A stretch of 64,000 nucleotides of DNA, taken from the NCBI GenBank assembly GCA_038235275.1, contig JBBSUC010000002.1, positions 124,001 to 188,000 of the forward strand, written 5' to 3'. Position numbers and translations under genes: made by a program. The notes beneath the pieces are model-generated. The model was given only the letters and a program-made list of their open reading frames with translations. It did no database searches and was not told where the DNA came from. Positions 8,682 through 17,400 of the stretch are shown here, in pieces. The DNA comes from Persicitalea sp038235275 (GTDB lineage: Bacteria > Bacteroidota > Bacteroidia > Cytophagales > Spirosomataceae). Numbering within the stretch: the stretch's first letter is position 1; the number at the start of each line of letters is the position of its first letter.

Positions 8682-9461
8682 ATGAATCTCGAACTTCAGG
8701 AAAAAGTAATCATCGTCACCGGCGGAGCCAAAGGCATCGGCGAAGGCATATGTGAAGTTTTAGCCAACGAAAAAGCCATCCCGGTCATCATAGGGCGCAA
8801 CGAAGCCGATAATGGAGCGGCGGTACAACGGCTGAAATCAGGCGGTGCCAACGCTTATGCCGTCAAAGCAGAATTATCCGATCCCGAAGCGTGCGCCAAA
8901 GCCGTAGCCGACGTGGCCGCGCAGTTTGGACGCATCGAGGGCTTGGTGAACAATGCCGGGGTCAACGACGGGGTGAACCTGGAAAATGGTAGCTACGAGG
9001 CATTCGTGGCTTCGCTGCACAAAAATCTGGTGCATTACTATTTGATGGCACATTATGCCCTACCTTATCTCAAAAAATCGGGCGGCGCCATCGTCAACAT
9101 TGGCTCCAAGACCGCCGAAACCGGACAGGGCGGTACCTCGGCCTACGCCGCCGCCAATGGTAGCCGCAACGCTCTCACCCGCGAGTGGGCCGTAGAATTG
9201 CTGCCGTACAGCATCCGCGTCAACGCCGTGATCGTGGCCGAATGCTTTACGCCCATGTACGCCGACTGGATTAGGTCAATGCCCAATCCCAAGGAAAAAC
9301 TGGATCAAATTACGGCCAAAATCCCGCTGGAAAACCGTATGACGACCGCCGAAGAAATTGCGAATATGGTGGCATTTCTACTCTCACCGCGTTCGAGCCA
9401 CACGACGGGACAGTTGATCCACGTCGATGGCGGTTACGTGCATCTGGACCGGGCTATCTAA
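8682..9461 (+). CDS. SDR family oxidoreductase (L-fucose dehydrogenase-like) with altered active site
   Basis: A 259-residue short-chain dehydrogenase/reductase. It carries the cofactor motif GGAKGIG (14-20), NNAG (90-93) and the catalytic Ser region NIGSK (139-143). The active-site Tyr is Y155, but the usual Lys four residues later is Asn (YAAAN, 155-159). The downstream region TREWAVELLPYSIRVNAV is strongly conserved in SDRs. The sequence is closest in memory to Bacteroidota proteins annotated as L-fucose dehydrogenase-like, which oxidise sugars. The loss of the Lys makes the activity uncertain. It converges on gldF, with a perfect hairpin between them. Confidence 0.87.
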   Translation: MNLELQEKVIIVTGGAKGIGEGICEVLANEKAIPVIIGRNEADNGAAVQRLKSGGANAYAVKAELSDPEACAKAVADVAAQFGRIEGLVNNAGVNDGVNLENGSYEAFVASLHKNLVHYYLMAHYALPYLKKSGGAIVNIGSKTAETGQGGTSAYAAANGSRNALTREWAVELLPYSIRVNAVIVAECFTPMYADWIRSMPNPKEKLDQITAKIPLENRMTTAEEIANMVAFLLSPRSSHTTGQLIHVDGGYVHLDRAI

Positions 9462-9468
9462 TTTTTAA

Positions 9469-9509
9469 TGATAGAATGAGTGAATATTGCTTTCGCACTC
9501 ATTCTATCA
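9469..9509. repeat. intergenic hairpin repeat between the SDR gene and gldF
   Basis: Perfect 14-bp arms TGATAGAATGAGTG (9469-9482) and CACTCATTCTATCA (9496-9509) enclose a 13-nt loop. It lies between two converging genes and could end transcription both ways, but there is no long T run. Its 24 bases at 9473-9496 recur exactly, inverted, at 10290-10313 on the other side of gldF. Confidence 0.85.
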
Positions 9510-9516
9510 CTGTAAT

Positions 9517-10245
9517 TCAGCCACGGAGCCGCCCCACTCGCCAGTAGGTCAGCACCAAAAAGAAGGCGATTAGACTGAGGAGATAGATGACATTGCGCAA
9601 ATCGACCAGGCCGCGTCCGAGGGCCTGGTATTGCTGGTCGAGGGCGGCAGCGGAGAAGAAGAGGGCCAGGGGACCCGAATTCAGCAGTTGTGATAATGCG
9701 CCGAAGCCGCTGTACCAGACGAAGCCCAGGAAAACGCCGATGACGAAAGCGACGATTTGGTTGTCGTTGAGCGAGGACGCCCATAATCCCATCGCAGTCA
9801 GCACGCCGCTTAACAATAACAGACCGATATAAGAACCAAAGACCGCCGCCGAGTCGATGTTGCCCGGTGGGTTGCCGAGTTGGTACACGCTGAAATAGTA
9901 TAGCAGCGTCGGCAGGAGCATCAGGGCGACCAGCAGCCAGTTTGCTAAAAACTTTCCAACCACCAACGACGCATCACTCAATGGCTTGGTAAGCAGCAGT
10001 TCCAGCGTTCCCGTGCGGCTTTCTTCGGCCAGTGACCGCATGGTCACGGCCGGAATCAGAAAAACCAGTACGAAGGGCGTCAGGTTGAAGAAGGTACTGA
10101 GGTCAGCGTAGCCGTAATTCAGGACGCTGGAATCGGGGAACACCCAGACAATCAGCCCCACTGCCAGCAGAAACGCCGCCATGACGATGTACGCGATCAG
10201 GGAGTTGAAGAAACTGCTGACTTCTTTTTGGAAAATTACTAACAA
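9517..10245 (-). CDS. gldF: gliding motility ABC transporter permease GldF
   Basis: A 242-residue ABC-2-type permease with about six hydrophobic helices. The sequence FQKEVSSFFNSLIAYIV, then WVFPDSSVLNYGYADLSTFF and RSLAEESRTGTLELLLTKPL, matches GldF. In Flavobacterium GldF works with GldA (ATPase) and GldG and is needed for gliding, although not all gliders require it. The partner gldG, commonly next to gldF, is not adjacent here. TTG 10245 gives the normal MLVIFQKE start. Reading upstream to 10299 would add 18 residues encoded by the repeat element, so it was not used. Confidence 0.88.
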   Translation of the reverse strand: MLVIFQKEVSSFFNSLIAYIVMAAFLLAVGLIVWVFPDSSVLNYGYADLSTFFNLTPFVLVFLIPAVTMRSLAEESRTGTLELLLTKPLSDASLVVGKFLANWLLVALMLLPTLLYYFSVYQLGNPPGNIDSAAVFGSYIGLLLLSGVLTAMGLWASSLNDNQIVAFVIGVFLGFVWYSGFGALSQLLNSGPLALFFSAAALDQQYQALGRGLVDLRNVIYLLSLIAFFLVLTYWRVGRLRG

Positions 10246-10250
10246 TGGAG

Positions 10251-10327
10251 ATTGAGAGATTGAGTGAATGAGAGAATAAACGAAAACTGGCGAAAGCAAT
10301 ATTCACTCATTCTCTCAATCTCTCATT
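10251..10327. repeat. long imperfect hairpin repeat upstream of gldF
   Basis: Two 28-bp arms, 10251-10278 and 10300-10327, pair at 25 of 28 positions. Both are built from the iterated words ATTGAGAG and AATGAGTG. The loop carries GGCGAAAGCAA. It fills the gap between the upstream DUF4199 gene (stop at 10337) and gldF, two genes read in the same direction, so it may attenuate transcription or protect an mRNA end. Confidence 0.85.
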
Positions 10328-10336
10328 CAAAATTAA

Positions 10337-10852
10337 TTACTCGAAAACGGGCCGGTTGCGCCGCATGATGGCGGAGACGATGAGGGCGATGATGAAGCCG
10401 AAGAGAATCGCCCCAAATATGGTCACCGCGAACATAATGCCCGGCGACATCATTTTCTCCGTAAATCCCATAGCTGCATCAATCTGAGCATCGTCCATTC
10501 CCCGACTTTCCATATCGCCGCGAGATTTGTCCAGTATTTTTTGGGCGTAGGTGGTGTCGATGAACTGACTGTAAAATGTAATAAAGGCACTGCCCAGCAA
10601 CCCTGATATAGCTGAGAGAAGCGTACCGATACCCAATCCCTGACCGTATGACATGAAGCCGTCATTGCCGCTCTTGAATTCGCGCATGGCATAGACCATC
10701 CCCACGATCAAAATGATCAGCCCCAGCGACGTAAGGGCTTGGTTTTGATTTTGCTCGGCGATGATGAGAATTGTATTAAAAACAATGGAGGCAACACCGG
10801 TAATCAAGCCGTATTTCAAAGCGACGCGGGCGACGGAGGGTTGTTCTTGCAT
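10337..10852 (-). CDS. DUF4199 domain membrane protein
   Basis: A 171-residue inner-membrane protein of unknown function. There are four hydrophobic segments: YGLITGVASIVFNTILII, LGLIILIVGMVYAM, a glycine-rich GLGIGTLLSAISGLLGSAF and the final FAVTIFGAILFGFIIALIVS. A long soluble loop holds DDAQIDAAMGFTEKMMSPG. The YAMREFK..NDGFMSYGQGLGIG pattern is the core of DUF4199. A second member of the family lies directly upstream. Position next to gldF may be chance, as DUF4199 has no known link to gliding. Confidence 0.87.
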   Translation of the reverse strand: MQEQPSVARVALKYGLITGVASIVFNTILIIAEQNQNQALTSLGLIILIVGMVYAMREFKSGNDGFMSYGQGLGIGTLLSAISGLLGSAFITFYSQFIDTTYAQKILDKSRGDMESRGMDDAQIDAAMGFTEKMMSPGIMFAVTIFGAILFGFIIALIVSAIMRRNRPVFE

Positions 10853-10931
10853 GGGGAGGGGAGTTTTATAAGTTTAGGAAAAAATAAAATTCGCGTTAAA
10901 AGTACAGCTTCCGGCCCAAAAATTCAACCCG

Positions 10932-11486
10932 CTATTCGCTCTTGGGACGAAGGGTGACAGGCTCCTGTCGACGGAAAATAAGGGAGATAATCAGGATGGG
11001 TAGCACGGCCATTACCGTTTTTTTGGCAATCTCGTCGGTAATTAGTTCACCCGGTTTGGTGGCACTTACTGCTTCTTTCATCTTTTGAAACTCTGCCGCG
11101 CCGATGTTTTTCACCAATTCGGCTTTGCCCTGCATGAGCAACTGCTGCATTTCGGCCAAATATTTAATGAATAGGTCGGGATCGACAAATTTCACAAAAA
11201 AGAAAATCAGCCAACCCACCACGAAGGCTCCTACCGTATTGACCACGTAGCAAATCGTCAGCCCCTCCCAAAAGTGCATATAGCCGAGGCCGATTTTGCG
11301 GCGGTAGTACCAGCAGGCCGCTACCATCATAATAAGGAAAATACCGAAATCCAGCACCTTGTTGTTACCCAGCGGCATCACATCCACTGCGTACAGCCCC
11401 AGAAAAAACAGAAAAGCCATTACACCCGTCGCCGCCCCAAAAATGAGCGGGATTTTTAGGAGAGGCTTGTTGAAATAATTTTCCAT
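10932..11486 (-). CDS. DUF4199 domain membrane protein, second copy
   Basis: The 184-residue product from ATG 11486 has an early helix pair (IPLIFGAATGVMAFLFFLGL, FGIFLIMMVAACWYYRR). The motif KIGLGYMHFWEGLTICYVVN matches the conserved DUF4199 centre, and a last segment, TVMAVLPILIISLIF, ends the protein. Like its neighbour it holds a soluble insertion between helices 3 and 4. The C-terminus RRQEPVTLRPKSE is basic and probably cytoplasmic. The frame extends to 11537, but the extra residues overlap nothing useful and spoil the usual start. The pair is likely a tandem duplication with strong divergence. Confidence 0.82.
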   Translation of the reverse strand: MENYFNKPLLKIPLIFGAATGVMAFLFFLGLYAVDVMPLGNNKVLDFGIFLIMMVAACWYYRRKIGLGYMHFWEGLTICYVVNTVGAFVVGWLIFFFVKFVDPDLFIKYLAEMQQLLMQGKAELVKNIGAAEFQKMKEAVSATKPGELITDEIAKKTVMAVLPILIISLIFRRQEPVTLRPKSE

Positions 11487-11517
11487 GCGGGCGGCTTTTA
11501 TTTTGGGGGCTAACGGT

Positions 11518-12810
11518 TTATCTGTTAAAAATCTCAATCGCCTTTCCCCACAACTCTTTCCCTAAAAAAGGAGAATTTTTTGATTTGGAAAAGGTTTTGT
11601 CGAAAGTCCAGGTTTCGTCGGGGGCGAAAATAGTAAGGTTGGCGGGCTGGTTTTCGGCAATAGTGACGGCGGGCAGCCGCAGGATTCGGCGGGGGTTTAT
11701 GGTAAATTTTTCTACGACATCTTCCAACGCCAGACTGCTGTGCATTTGAGCGAGGGAAAACGCCGTTTCCAGCCCGGTAATGCCAAAATTGGCGTGGTCG
11801 AACTCGACGTTTTTACTTTCTTCGGCGTGGGGGCTGTGGTCCGATACAATGGCGTCGATCGTGCCGTCGACCAGTCCCTCGCGCAGGGCGATAATGTCGG
11901 CGAGACTGCGGAAAGGTGGGTTTACTTTCAGATTCGTATCGAAGTCCATGAGAGCCGAGTCGTCGTAGGCCAGTTGATGCGCAGCCACGTCGCAGCTCAC
12001 GGGCAAGCCCTGTGCCTTGGCTTCGCGGACGAGGGCTACGGCACGGGCGGTGGAGAGGAGCGAGATGTGCAGTTGAGGCAGCGGCTTTTGACCGGAATCA
12101 TCGTGGTCGCTTTGTTCCTGCGGGCCAATTTTCTCCGTGGCGTAAGCCAGCAATTTCAGATCACGGCTCAGCATCATTTCTTCGGCCAGGGCGGGCATTC
12201 CTTTCAGGCCCAGCAATGTACTGGTTACGCCTTCGTTCATTTGTCCAAACAAAGTGAGTTGGCGGTCCTCGGGACGGTTGATGAGCAGCGCGTTTAACGG
12301 ACGCAGGTACAACAGCGCTTTGAGCAGGATGTCGGCGTTCTGAATTGGTATCTCACCGTCGGTGAAGGCCACTGCTCCGGCGTGGTGCAGATCGATCATC
12401 TCGGTAAAATCGACGCCTTCGGCCTTGCGGGTAACGGCAGCGGCCACATGAACGCGTACGGATTGGCCGGGCCGAGGCTGCCGCACGTAGTTGAGCGTAT
12501 CCTTGGCGTCCACGACGGGCTTTGAATTAGGCAGCAGTATAATTTCCGTAAAGCCACCCCGGGCAGCGGCGCGGCGCACCGAATCGAGGTCTTCCTCGTG
12601 TTCGTAGCCAGGGTCGCGCGAAGCCACGCGCATATCCACCCAGCCCGGCGACACGCACCAGCCACGCCCTTCCCGGACTTCCGCGCCGTCGGCCTCCAAG
12701 CCGTCGCCAATGCGAGCGATACGTCCTTCCTGCAAAAGCAAATCCCTTACTTGTCCGTTCAGAGGTGAGGCTTTGTCCACGATTTTTATAGCACGCAGGA
12801 GCAGGTTCAT
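11518..12810 (-). CDS. dihydroorotase-like protein, probably non-catalytic (PyrC')
   Basis: A 430-residue amidohydrolase-fold protein aligning over its length with class I dihydroorotases. The ligand positions are mostly lost: the usual DxHxHxRxPG is DMRVASRDPG, the FTDDG site reads FTDGE, HCED reads RPED, and the later metal His (CHVS) is LLST. Only the SDHSPH aspartate remains. In several bacteria such a metal-free dihydroorotase homologue (PyrC') supports aspartate transcarbamoylase without catalysis. That is the inferred role; an unrelated hydrolase role is less likely. ATG 12810 (MNLLLRAIK) is preferred over ATG 12825. It lies downstream of gcvH, separated by a terminator. Confidence 0.85.
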   Translation of the reverse strand: MNLLLRAIKIVDKASPLNGQVRDLLLQEGRIARIGDGLEADGAEVREGRGWCVSPGWVDMRVASRDPGYEHEEDLDSVRRAAARGGFTEIILLPNSKPVVDAKDTLNYVRQPRPGQSVRVHVAAAVTRKAEGVDFTEMIDLHHAGAVAFTDGEIPIQNADILLKALLYLRPLNALLINRPEDRQLTLFGQMNEGVTSTLLGLKGMPALAEEMMLSRDLKLLAYATEKIGPQEQSDHDDSGQKPLPQLHISLLSTARAVALVREAKAQGLPVSCDVAAHQLAYDDSALMDFDTNLKVNPPFRSLADIIALREGLVDGTIDAIVSDHSPHAEESKNVEFDHANFGITGLETAFSLAQMHSSLALEDVVEKFTINPRRILRLPAVTIAENQPANLTIFAPDETWTFDKTFSKSKNSPFLGKELWGKAIEIFNR

Positions 12811-12835
12811 TCGATTAGTTTGCAAGTTTTTCCAT

Positions 12836-12861
12836 AAAAAAAGCCCCTCTCGGAGCTTTTT
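12836..12861 (-). terminator. Rho-independent terminator after gcvH
   Basis: AAAAAGC and GCTTTTT pair around an inner CC/GG with one mismatch and a TCTC loop. On the minus strand the hairpin follows the gcvH stop and ends in a T run, just before the dihydroorotase-like start. The A/T symmetry would allow action in both directions. Confidence 0.75.
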
Positions 12862-12878
12862 GTCAATAAATCGACGGG

Positions 12879-13259
12879 CTAGGCCCCCACAAAAGTTTTG
12901 TAGTCTTCCGCCGACATCAGACCATCGAGTTCGCTGGCGTCGGAAACTTTCATCTTGATAATCCAGCCGTCGCCGTATGGGTCGTTGTTCACCGCTTCGG
13001 GCGCGGCATCCAGCGCCGCGTTTACTTCCAGCACCTCACCGGCCACAGGCAGGAAAAGATCCGAAACTGTCTTCACAGCCTCGACGGAGCCAAAAACCTC
13101 GCTTTTGGCCAATGACTCGCCGACGGTAGATATGTCTATATAAACAATATCGCCCAATTCATGCTGCGCGTGGTCGGTAATGCCGACGGTGGCCGTGTCG
13201 CCTTCCAGGCGCACCCATTCGTGGTCTTCGGTGTATTTGAGTTCTTCGGGAAATTTCAT
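12879..13259 (-). CDS. gcvH: glycine cleavage system H protein
   Basis: A 126-residue cytoplasmic protein carrying lipoyl-lysine K63 in GSVEAVKTVSDL (57-68). It shuttles the aminomethyl group of glycine between the P, T and L proteins. The opening YTEDHEWVRLEGDTATVGIT and the GDIVYIDISTVGESL strand are standard, and the length equals the family norm. No gcvP or gcvT is adjacent, as is common in Bacteroidota. It starts a leftward unit; the divergent metallo-hydrolase gene begins 260 bp away. Confidence 0.97.
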   Translation of the reverse strand: MKFPEELKYTEDHEWVRLEGDTATVGITDHAQHELGDIVYIDISTVGESLAKSEVFGSVEAVKTVSDLFLPVAGEVLEVNAALDAAPEAVNNDPYGDGWIIKMKVSDASELDGLMSAEDYKTFVGA

Positions 13260-13520
13260 TTATTCAATGGGTAATGGATAATGCGGGGCGACCCGTGGCG
13301 GTAATTCGCTTGATTCCGTATTTTAGTAAATCAGCTCCTGTTGCAATCCACCCGCTGCATCCGACTCAAAATTATTTTTACAAAGAACCGAACGCGGGGG
13401 GGAATTTCCAAATGGATTTTTGTGGTACGGTCCGGTGGCGGACGTTTGTGATTTTTGGGAAACTATTCATCCCACTTTGGGTTATCTTGCAAATTATTTT
13501 CATCAACCCAAATATCTCCC

Positions 13521-14417
13521 ATGCAGCGTCGTCAATTTGTTCAAGCTTCTGCCCTCACGGGTTTTTCCTTGTTTGCTTCGAAAAATCTTTTGGCCCAACT
13601 CCTGGCCGAAGACCCTTACAAGATGCGTGACCTGCGCGGGGGCGTGGGGGTATTTACTGAAAAAGGCGGCACAATTGCCTACCTGATTACCAAAGAGGGC
13701 ATCGCTATCGTGGACACTCAATTTCCGGAGCAAGCGGAGCATTTGATTACCGCATTGCGCAAAAACAACGACCAGCCCATCCCCTACCTCATCAATACGC
13801 ACCACCACGGCGACCATTCGAGTGGTAACATTGCCTTCACGGGCATCGCCAAAAAAGTGGTGGCCCACGCCAACTCGGCCCAGAACCAACGTAACGTCGC
13901 CGAAAAGCAGAATAACGTAGACAAACAACTTTTCCCGGACACGACCTTCACCGATACCTGGCAGCAAAAAATCGGTAATGAAAGTATCAAAATGCACTAC
14001 TTCGGCGCGGGCCACACCAACGGCGACAGCATCGTGCATTTCGAGAACGCGAACATTGCTCACCTGGGCGATTTGCTTTTCAACGGCCGCTACCCCTTCG
14101 TGGACGCCTCCGCCGGAGCCAGTGTAAAAAGCTGGATCAAGGTTCTTGACAAAACGCAGAAAACCTTCGACAAGAACACCCTCTTTGTCTTCGGTCACGC
14201 CTTTGACCCCGAAAAAATCACGGGCGGTCAGGAAGAAATCAACCTTTTTAAAGATTTCCTGGAAAAGACGGTAGCCTTTGTAGAAAAAGAAGTCAAAGCT
14301 GGCAAATCCAAAGAAGAAATCCTCAAAGTCGCCAGCATCCCCGGCGTCACTTACATGCAGGGAACTGGTTTGGAAAGGAGCTTGGGTCCAGTTTATGATG
14401 AGGTTACAGCAGGATAA
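13521..14417 (+). CDS. MBL-fold metallo-hydrolase with twin-arginine signal
   Basis: A 298-residue metallo-beta-lactamase-fold protein. Residues 1-26 (MQRRQFVQASALTGFSLFAS onward) form a Tat-type signal with RRQF, so it should be exported folded with its metal. The metal motif THHHGDHSSG begins at 93, and the later GAGHTNGD and HLGDLLFNG supply the other ligands. The motifs fit the broad MBL family (quinoprotein-relay/SoxH-like or beta-lactamase-like); a true lactamase cannot be claimed. The frame extends upstream to 13455, but ATG 13521 is the one that gives the Tat signal. It converges with sprA. Confidence 0.88.
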   Translation: MQRRQFVQASALTGFSLFASKNLLAQLLAEDPYKMRDLRGGVGVFTEKGGTIAYLITKEGIAIVDTQFPEQAEHLITALRKNNDQPIPYLINTHHHGDHSSGNIAFTGIAKKVVAHANSAQNQRNVAEKQNNVDKQLFPDTTFTDTWQQKIGNESIKMHYFGAGHTNGDSIVHFENANIAHLGDLLFNGRYPFVDASAGASVKSWIKVLDKTQKTFDKNTLFVFGHAFDPEKITGGQEEINLFKDFLEKTVAFVEKEVKAGKSKEEILKVASIPGVTYMQGTGLERSLGPVYDEVTAG

Positions 14418-14451
14418 CTAAGAAAATCACTGTCAACCGTCAACTAACTAA

Positions 14452-17400
14452 TCACTCCGCCAAGTTAAACTTCACCTGTACCCCACCCGCCGTCGTGGAG
14501 CGGTAGAAGGAGTTGGTTACCAGCGGGTCGTTGAAGGTGCGATCGAAATAGAACTGCACGTTTAGGCGGTTGTTAACCTGGTAGGCCAAGGTGGGATGGA
14601 GTTGGAAGTTAATGTTGCCCGCCACGGGGATGATCTGCCCGTCGAACTTGCGCTGTAAGGCGCGCGTGTCGCGGAAGGTCATGCTGAAATTGAAGATCAA
14701 ATCGTTTTTCAGCTTCGTCTTGGCGCCGTTGATCTTGAAGGGAATTTTGACATTATTTTTGGTAAAGCCAATGGCAATCGTCAAGTCCTGATTGAACAGT
14801 TCGGCCACCTGCGAGTTGGCCAGGTTCAGGGCAATTGTCCGGTCGCGATTGTAATCCACGCGGCCCGTAATGCGGCTTTGAGTGCGGAAGTTGACGCCCA
14901 CCAGCGGCGAGAATTTCTCCTGCATCGTCACGGTACTCATTACAAACACCGGGACGTACTGCCCCAGGTAGTTGTTGCGGCCCGAAAGCGGGTAGCCCGT
15001 CACGGCCAGATTCACGTAGAGTGCCTCGTAGCCCAGCGAGGAAGTGAAGTTGCCGACGCTATAATTGGAAATATAATTGTGCGTCAGCGTGAACGAACTG
15101 AACATTTTCTTGAACGGCTTCAACTGCGCTAGGCCGTTGTAGTCGATGCGCCAGTTGGGCATCGGGAAGCCCAGGAAGGGCGAGATTCGTACCGTGCTGG
15201 GGTCTTTGCCCGTGTAGGCGGCGAAGAAAGCGGGAATCAGCACGTCTTGTGAGTTTTCGTTATACTCGCCGTCGCTCTTGTTTTCTACATTAAGACGGTC
15301 TTTAAGCACCGTCCGGTAATCCCGGAACCGGTCGAAGACGGGCGAACTATTATCCTTCTGCGCTCTGGCAAAGGCCGTGCGGAACGACAAAAACGACATA
15401 CTGAACTGCCCGTTGCGGACCGGACTTTGGCTCACGTAGGAGCCACCCGGCGCGTCGGGTCGGTAGAATTCCTGGTAGGCATCCTGCCTGGTGAGACGCC
15501 CCTCGATTTGCATCCTGAAGTCTTTGAACGGCTCCAAAGTTGTCCTGAAATTGAAATTCTTCTGCACCGTTTGCTGGAAAGGCTGATTTTGCACTGTGCT
15601 GGGCGTAATCCAGCCATTTTCGGCGGCCCGCACGTGAATATCCCGGCTTTGATTTCCCAAGACAAAGGGCAGACCGGGCGCATTGGCGTCCGATAACCCG
15701 AAGTAACGCGGCGTGGGCAGGAATCCTGGTAAAGCCGTAGTTTCCAGTATCGTATAACTAACGTTGATCCCGCGCACCGTCATTAGGACACGGGCAATAT
15801 TCTTCAAAGCCTGGCTCGGCGGCGCGGGCAGGTCCTCGATGTCACCCGGACTGCGGGCAAAGTTCTTGCGTTCCTGCGAGGGCGAATTGGCAAAGCGCAG
15901 GTACTTCAATTTATTGTACAAAGCCACAAAGTCTACCTGCCCCGTGATGCCGCGCTCACGGCTGTTGCGCACGATGTTGCCGAACGGAATGCCCAGCGAA
16001 TCCACCAGCCCGAGGGCATTGGCCTGGAAGTTATAGGAAATGGTATGGTTGTAATCGGCCCGCATCCAGTCAACAAGTGGTATTTTATCCAGTGGCAGAC
16101 GGTAAGTCATGCGGATGCGCTGGTCGAAATTCTTGATGCGGCCCAGCTTTTTGAAATTATTCCAAAGCGAATCCTGCTTCACTTCGGTGTTGATGTCGCC
16201 CTGCGGCTCGTCGATAATGGCGTTGGCGACGGTATTATAGGTCAGCACCACGTTGCGCGTCAGGTTCCAGTTCAGATCGTAATAGCGATTGAACCAGAAG
16301 TATTTTTCGTAAAAGGGCTGCATCCCCGCCGTGGTCAGGTCGGAGTTACGAAGTTGGGTTTTGGTGAAACTCCGATCCACATCCGCCCGCACGGACACCT
16401 GCGTGGGCAGTAGCGTGAGGTTAAAGTCTTTGATAAAATTCAGGTAACGGCTCTCGGTTTCCCACTTGCGGAACGGCTCGAAAGCCTTCGGTTGCGCCGC
16501 GTAGGTGTAGGCAACGCCGCCCCGGTACTTTTGCTGGGCGTAGGCCTCCGTCAGGATGTTGGTGCGCAGCATATCGCTGTACGCATAAGTGAATGCCAGG
16601 TTTTCGAAATCGTAAAAATGGTTTTTGGCTCCTTCTTTGGTCTTGATTTTTCGGACGTTGGAGAGGTTGATGCCGCGTCGTACGGTATTATCCTCCACCA
16701 ACCGGCGGAAGCGGTCTTTGGCCTCGGGACCATCGAGATTTTCCAGCGAGGTTTTCAACTCCGTATCGGGGTCCAGCGGGTTGAAGTGCGGCACGATGCG
16801 CCGCTTGTCGTAGTTGACGTACAGCGGAATACTGAAACCCCACTGCTGCGGCAATAGCTTGTCCACCTGGATATTGGAGGAAATCCCAAACTCACTGGTG
16901 GTAGAGCGGGCGCGTTCGCCAATGCGCTGCTGCACACTGCCGAAGCCAAAGGTTTCGATGCGGCCCGAGGCAGTCACGGTGGCAAAGTCGGCCAGCTTGG
17001 CGTTGAGTTGGGCTACGGCGGCTTCTCCGGCGGTTTGGTCGAAGCCTTCCACGTGCAACTCGTTTACCCACAGGCAAAAAGTCTTATTCTGCCCATCCGC
17101 CGACTTTGGGTTACGCATCCCGATCATCATCACCCGCACCGCGCTCAGGTCGGGATTGCCCACGACGGTAATGCGGTAGGGACGCCCCGTCAACTGGTCG
17201 ATGATGTTGATCGAATAAGGAATGCTGCGCGCGCCGTCGGAGCGGTTACGCTGCGCCTTGGCGTTGATCAAATCCGCGAAGGCGATGTTCATTTCGTTTT
17301 GCTCGGGCCACACAGCCTCGGCGGCGTTCACGTTCTCGGGGGTGGCTTGCAGGTTGGCAATTTCTATTTCGTAGTAGTTCTGCGTCAAGTCGGTTCCCAG

